From Terebella lapidaria (Eukaryota > Annelida > Polychaeta > Terebellida > Terebellidae): DNA of 64,000 nucleotides. The stretch spans positions 19,221,106-19,285,105 of the forward strand of contig OX424560.1 in NCBI GenBank assembly GCA_949152475.1, given 5' to 3'. The notes below the pieces were generated by a model that did no database searches, was not told where the DNA came from, and worked only from the letters and a program-made list of their open reading frames with translations. Below, piece by piece: positions 61,901-64,000 of the stretch (positions are counted from its first letter, which is position 1; each line of letters starts with the position of its first letter). Made by a program: the position numbers and the translations under genes.

Positions 61901-64000
61901 CACGTGTTCGAGCATGCCACGTGACGTGTCTATTTTGGTTTCTGAGCCAATCATTAAACAGGCTACTTACTTTGATCGCTTTCGTTTGAGAGTCAACCCA
62001 TTAAGCAATTTGCCAAGGTCGTAAATCAGAGTTATTGCTATGGAAATTGATTTTTTGGGGCCATAAAGATGGAAGTACGGTACTCATTTGCTCGGAGTTA
62101 CTTCAATGTTAGCTAGCTCATGCATGCAGCCGATAAATGTTCATTTATCGTTGAGTGGATACCCACTTGCTTCTGACGTTGTTTCTGAGTTTTGTGCTTT
62201 TTGTGCTATTCTTTTTAATGCAACTCTGGATTTTCTTTGTCTTGCTTGTATTACGCTTATATTGTCTTGCAGATATTGTTCATTACATGACATTTTGTGA
62301 TTTGCTAGCTGTAGCTAGGAACACTAGATGCCTTACGCATTAAGGGCACTTTTACCATATTTGTGCATCACAAATTTTCAAACAGTGACGGAGAAAGCAA
62401 AACACATATGCTATATTAACGACTGTACCTCTTCAAAACCACCCGTATTTCAGTGCCGTCTCACATAGGTGTACTACACGGATGAATCATCGAATATGGT
62501 ATTCATATTGAAACAGCAGCTTGAAATTATTCTAAGTTTACGTGTACATGTACCATATTCCGTACTATTCTCCAATCAATGTTAACCGCTGCAGCGCCAG
62601 CACCGCTAAAACCCCGTGAAATATTACCACAGTTCCTAATGTGTGCATACGGCTTTCACAGAAATTAATAATACACCTGCATGAACTCTTAACAGTTCCC
62701 AAAATCGATTTTCCTGCAACACGTTTCCCACTCCAGAAATGTTAATGGCCGATAAGGGGCGTAGAGTCACGGTGTTTGGGAAAACGCTACATTGCCTCCC
62801 CATACAATATGTGCACTTTAGGCGTCTTTCTTGGTACGTGTAAACACGCTACCGATTTATGCTTTAAATAATCCATAGATAGGCGTCTTGTTGCGTCTTG
62901 CTACCGCTTTTTCGCATGCTTTGATCATGTGTTGTGGAATGATTCTTTGTCTTTGTATTTTTTAAACTTCAAATTTACTATGGCTGTTGTTTGCTTGGTG
63001 TTATGAATATGCATGCCTTAAAAATTAATGTCTGATGAAGATTGTAATCATACTTGTTGGGAATGACAACTTGTACAATAATAAAGTACATGCACAATTA
63101 TTAGTTGCACATCCAATAAGTCATTAGTATTGGTGTTCAAAACTGAAATCGGAAGAATGTACCATTTATTTGAGAAACTTGATATCTTACAGGAACATCT
63201 GTGATCATTATCATTGTGGTGTCTGGAGTTGTTGGAATTATCGTTCTTCTGGTGGGACTTTTCTGCATGAAGAGGTGAGTGGTTGACGTTATGAGAATCA
63301 TAACGGAATATTCATTAGTTACTAGAACTTTATATGGCAAGTCTTTCACATGGTTGCGTTATGATGCGTTGTTTTGGTGGAGAATCCGTAATGTGTCATA
63401 CATATATAAGATCACAGGTAGATCTGATCTCGTAACTCAATGGGGACATATATCGGCAATGAAGAGATGACATGTTGAAATAAGTTATATTGTATTCACG
63501 TGTGTTCCAATTCTCCCATGTGTAGGTACCGAGCCAGGCAGGCAATGCATGACATGCCGATGAAAGATGTACGCCCCCTGCAAGAGGATACATACGACCA
63601 AGGGACGCTCTACGCTAGGAACAATGCATTCCAGTCCGGTCGTTCCGGACGCATGGGCAAGCAGAAACTGACTGGCAAACACAAGCCCAAGGGCAGCAAA
63701 GCGGACGAGGAATACGAATATGTATGGGATATGTCAGGTAGTGCTCCAGGCATGGCGTCGACGCCAGATGGAACATTGCAAACGTCAACGTGTGTTGTTG
63801 CGGCTGGAGGCAGCGGCGGTCGTGGAACGCCAAAATCGCCGAGAGCGGTGCACACGTCGCCGACTGACCCTTGTAGATGTCCGGAGATCCATGTCCACGT
63901 GCACCACAGCACGGAGAACAGGATGGAAGGCGGCGGTCAGTCAGTGTCACGGGTCCACATCCAAGCGAAGACGGACCACTGCACTATGCCACGGATGGCG
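31881..64000 (+). CDS. Gene overview: SUEL lectin-CUB-sushi-like single-pass membrane protein (7 exons seen, 3' end outside window)
   Basis: I read this as join(31881..31965, 54582..54866, 57263..57691, 60189..60341, 61762..61812, 63193..63274, 63526..>64000), giving 520 codons up to the window edge with no stop yet. Every junction is GT-AG and the frame closes across all of them. Visible order: signal peptide (about 1-29), SUEL/galactose-binding lectin domain (33-122), CUB domain (132-266), sushi/CCP-like module (270-315), linker (318-334), transmembrane helix (about 338-359), cytoplasmic tail (360 to beyond 520). Domain families are established; the ligand and function are unknown. SUEL domains usually bind rhamnose or galactose, so a cell-surface carbohydrate-recognition or adhesion role is an inference. 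The start is the ATG that opens a hydrophobic leader joined in frame to the lectin exon; ATGs three and five codons in are alternatives. No gene name is recognised. Confidence 0.82.
33640..33664. repeat. Small GC-rich hairpin
   Basis: Perfect 8-bp arms CCCGCTCC and GGAGCGGG around a 9-base loop, in a GC-rich part of intron 1. Confidence 0.7.
43086..43108 (-). other. G-quadruplex-prone run (minus strand)
   Basis: C-runs of 5, 4, 5 and 3 separated by one or two bases give a canonical four-tract G-quadruplex pattern on the minus strand, inside intron 1. The run ends 17 bases before an X-box-like palindrome at 43126. Confidence 0.6.
43126..43138. promoter_or_regulatory. X-box-like palindrome GTTGCTTAGCAAC
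   Basis: Perfect-arm inverted repeat resembling the RFX X-box (GTNRCC...RGYAAC) but with a T at the end of the first half-site. It is intronic and single; function is not shown. Confidence 0.35.
45278..45301. repeat. Small palindrome
   Basis: ACTGTACTGAA and TTCAGTACAGT form 11-bp arms around two bases, in intron 1. Confidence 0.8.
47182..47194. promoter_or_regulatory. X-box-like site GTTGCTAGGCAAC
   Basis: It has a good second half-site GGCAAC and a first half-site with one mismatch to the RFX consensus. It sits just upstream of the CpG-rich patch at 47.5-48.7 kb in intron 1. Confidence 0.38.
47500..48720. promoter_or_regulatory. CpG-rich patch within intron 1
   Basis: The stretch is visibly GC- and CpG-richer than flanking intron, with many CG-containing words (CTCGCGGG, CCGGCGTACG, CGCGGTCC). 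It could be an internal promoter, an enhancer or an old insertion. No splice-linked open frame was found. Confidence 0.35.
48315..48362 (+). other. G-quadruplex-prone run (plus strand)
   Basis: At least six G-tracts of three or more within 48 bases (GGGG, GGG, GGG, GGG, GGGGGG, GGGGG), inside the CpG-rich intronic patch. Confidence 0.62.
52900..54200. promoter_or_regulatory. CpG-rich intronic patch with YY1- and ETS-like words
   Basis: It contains ATGGCGGA with CCGGAAGT about ten bases on (53053-53072), and AATGGCGG near 54032. These resemble YY1 and ETS core sites common in CpG-type promoters. It lies just upstream of exon 2. An alternative promoter here would lack the signal peptide unless a further exon exists; evidence is compositional only. 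Confidence 0.25.
54582..54866 (+). CDS. Exon 2: SUEL-type (rhamnose-binding) lectin domain
   Basis: The exon covers residues 29-123 plus one base and holds one complete SUEL/galactose-binding lectin domain of about 90 residues. It has eight cysteines (34, 43, 64, 74, 86, 92, 107, 121), the number expected for the four disulfides of this family. Diagnostic pieces are YGR (56-58), a sugar-contact motif in rhamnose-binding lectins, then CSGRRSC (86-92) and the terminal pattern DAC...YLEVEYEC (105-121), which corresponds to the family's usual DPC...YL.V.Y.C. The P of DPC is A here. The acceptor is ...TTTACAG and the donor is AATG/GTGTGT. A second GT four bases later is rejected because it breaks the frame with exon 3. 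Both flanking introns are phase 1. Confidence 0.9.
54867..57262 (+). other. Intron 2 (2396 bp)
   Basis: AT-rich intron, GTGTGT to TTCCAG, phase 1. Nothing recognisable inside. Confidence 0.75.
57263..57691 (+). CDS. Exon 3: CUB domain
   Basis: The exon covers residues 124-266 plus one base. CUB evidence is the leading cysteine (132), a glycine-tyrosine-phenylalanine strand (145-147), a second cysteine (157), and the family signature region SPWKIWALPGQRINITLMDY (162-181), which matches the CUB pattern of PW, PGQ and a strand ending in D-[FY]. Further cysteines are at 210 and 228, and the closing strand NVTLYFRSR (245-253) fits the last CUB strands. N-glycosylation sequons occur at N135, N139, N175 and N245, as expected for an ectodomain. 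The insert between residues 183 and 208 is longer than in compact CUB domains. The donor is GAAG/GTAATT; phase is 1 on both sides. Confidence 0.86.
57692..60188 (+). other. Intron 3 (2497 bp)
   Basis: GTAATT to CCTGCAG, phase 1. A somewhat GC-richer stretch lies at about 57.96-58.27 kb. No gene recognised. Confidence 0.75.
60189..60341 (+). CDS. Exon 4: short sushi/CCP-like extracellular module
   Basis: The exon covers residues 267-317 plus one base, in a symmetric phase 1-1 exon. It has four cysteines (270, 292, 303, 315). The second half follows the sushi/CCP pattern: GDKISVGC, an L-x-C strand, then W-x-G-x-P-x-x-C. It is about 46 residues from first to last cysteine, shorter than the usual sushi domain of about 60, with the C1-C2 spacing compressed. 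The sushi assignment is therefore tentative; a family-specific membrane-proximal disulfide module is the alternative. Acceptor CCCTGCAG and donor GCCG/GTGAGT are both strong, so the exon itself is secure. Confidence 0.78.
60342..61761 (+). other. Intron 4 (1420 bp)
   Basis: GTGAGT to TTTTCAG, phase 1. AT-rich, nothing recognised. Confidence 0.72.
61762..61812 (+). CDS. Exon 5: juxtamembrane linker with two possible donors
   Basis: This short exon codes residues 318-334 in a polar linker (GEIKDTRKPGDG...) between the sushi-like module and the membrane. The acceptor is TTTTTCAG. Two identical donors, each G/GTATGT, lie 18 bases apart: the exon may end at 61794 (33 nt) or at 61812 (51 nt). Both leave phase 1, so both join exon 6 in frame and differ by six residues. 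I give the longer form; which is used, or whether both are, cannot be decided from sequence. Confidence 0.62.
61813..63192 (+). other. Intron 5 (1380 bp with the distal donor)
   Basis: GTATGT to TTACAG, phase 1. It begins at 61795 if the proximal donor of exon 5 is used. Nothing recognised inside. Confidence 0.62.
63193..63274 (+). CDS. Exon 6: transmembrane helix
   Basis: The exon codes a hydrophobic run rich in I, V, L and G (about residues 338-359) with small-residue spacing (SGVVG), followed directly by C-M-K-R, a positive stop-transfer signal. This predicts a type I single-pass protein with the lectin and CUB domains outside. The acceptor is TCTTACAG and the donor AAGAG/GTGAGT. It changes phase from 1 to 2, the first non-phase-1 junction in the gene, where the ectodomain modules give way to the cytoplasmic tail. 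Confidence 0.82.
63275..63525 (+). other. Intron 6 (251 bp)
   Basis: GTGAGT to GTGTAG, phase 2, the shortest intron of the gene. Confidence 0.75.
63526..64000 (+). CDS. Exon 7 (partial): cytoplasmic tail, runs off the window
   Basis: The acceptor CATGTGTAG is followed by 475 bases open to the window edge, coding residues 362-520. The tail has no recognised domain. It begins YRARQ, has a basic stretch (about 401-420, rich in K, R and G), an acidic-tyrosine motif DEEYEYVWDM (422-431), a Gly/Ser/Pro-rich low-complexity middle, and a histidine-rich patch (IHVHVHH). Five tyrosines lie in the first 70 tail residues (363, 385, 391, 425, 427); YEYV resembles an SH2-docking site, but that is inference. 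Base composition is clearly more GC-rich than the flanking intron, as expected for coding sequence. The stop codon lies outside the window. Confidence 0.8.

Noticed and set aside
1..64000. Search for tRNA, rRNA, CRISPR arrays or prokaryote-type operons
   Set aside because: No cloverleaf with a TTCGA-type arm, no rRNA-like block and no regular spacer array found; the window is clearly animal nuclear DNA.

Overview
This is a eukaryotic, AT-rich nuclear window with GT-AG introns and CpG not obviously depleted. The single recognisable gene is a membrane protein carrying a SUEL-type (rhamnose-binding lectin) domain followed by a CUB domain. That architecture and the genome style point to a marine invertebrate, such as a mollusc, brachiopod, other lophotrochozoan or invertebrate deuterostome. 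I cannot fix the phylum from sequence alone.

Layout. (1) Positions 1 to about 29378 hold no convincing gene. They are a tandem segmental array of about five diverged units, roughly 5-7 kb each, sharing the same landmarks in the same order. Two units (about 4.61-10.94 kb and 10.95-18.49 kb) are a much younger tandem pair. Because the units are paralogous, they act as filled and empty sites for each other and expose later insertions: an element with four perfect RFX X-box palindromes (3019-4463), a 1.08-kb foldback element (8748-9831 and 16107-17192), a Tc1/mariner-like MITE (10550-10726 and 18316-18431), a PIF/Harbinger-like MITE (11215-12163), a 379-bp unclassified insertion (17874-18252), a putative solo LTR (19661-20412) and a 49-bp hairpin insertion (25677-25725). 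A palindrome cluster and an inverted copy of a unit segment lie at 24.06-24.69 kb. (2) About 29379-31880 is GC- and CpG-richer unique DNA, the likely promoter and 5' leader of the gene, with a weak LTR/primer-binding-site signature near 30.7 kb. (3) From 31881 to the right edge (gene incomplete at its 3' end) runs one plus-strand gene of at least seven coding exons and 520 codons.

The gene encodes, in order: a signal peptide (exon 1), a SUEL lectin domain (exon 2), a CUB domain (exon 3), a short sushi/CCP-like module (exon 4), a juxtamembrane linker with two in-frame tandem splice donors (exon 5), a transmembrane helix (exon 6) and a basic, tyrosine-containing cytoplasmic tail (exon 7, open at the window edge). 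Introns 1 to 5 are all phase 1, so each ectodomain module is a symmetric exon. Intron 1 is 22.6 kb and contains several CpG-rich patches, two X-box-like palindromes and G-quadruplex-prone runs. I recognised no nested gene, tRNA or rRNA.

Most short open frames in the window, including the longest ones on the minus strand, look like chance or repeat-derived frames and are not annotated.
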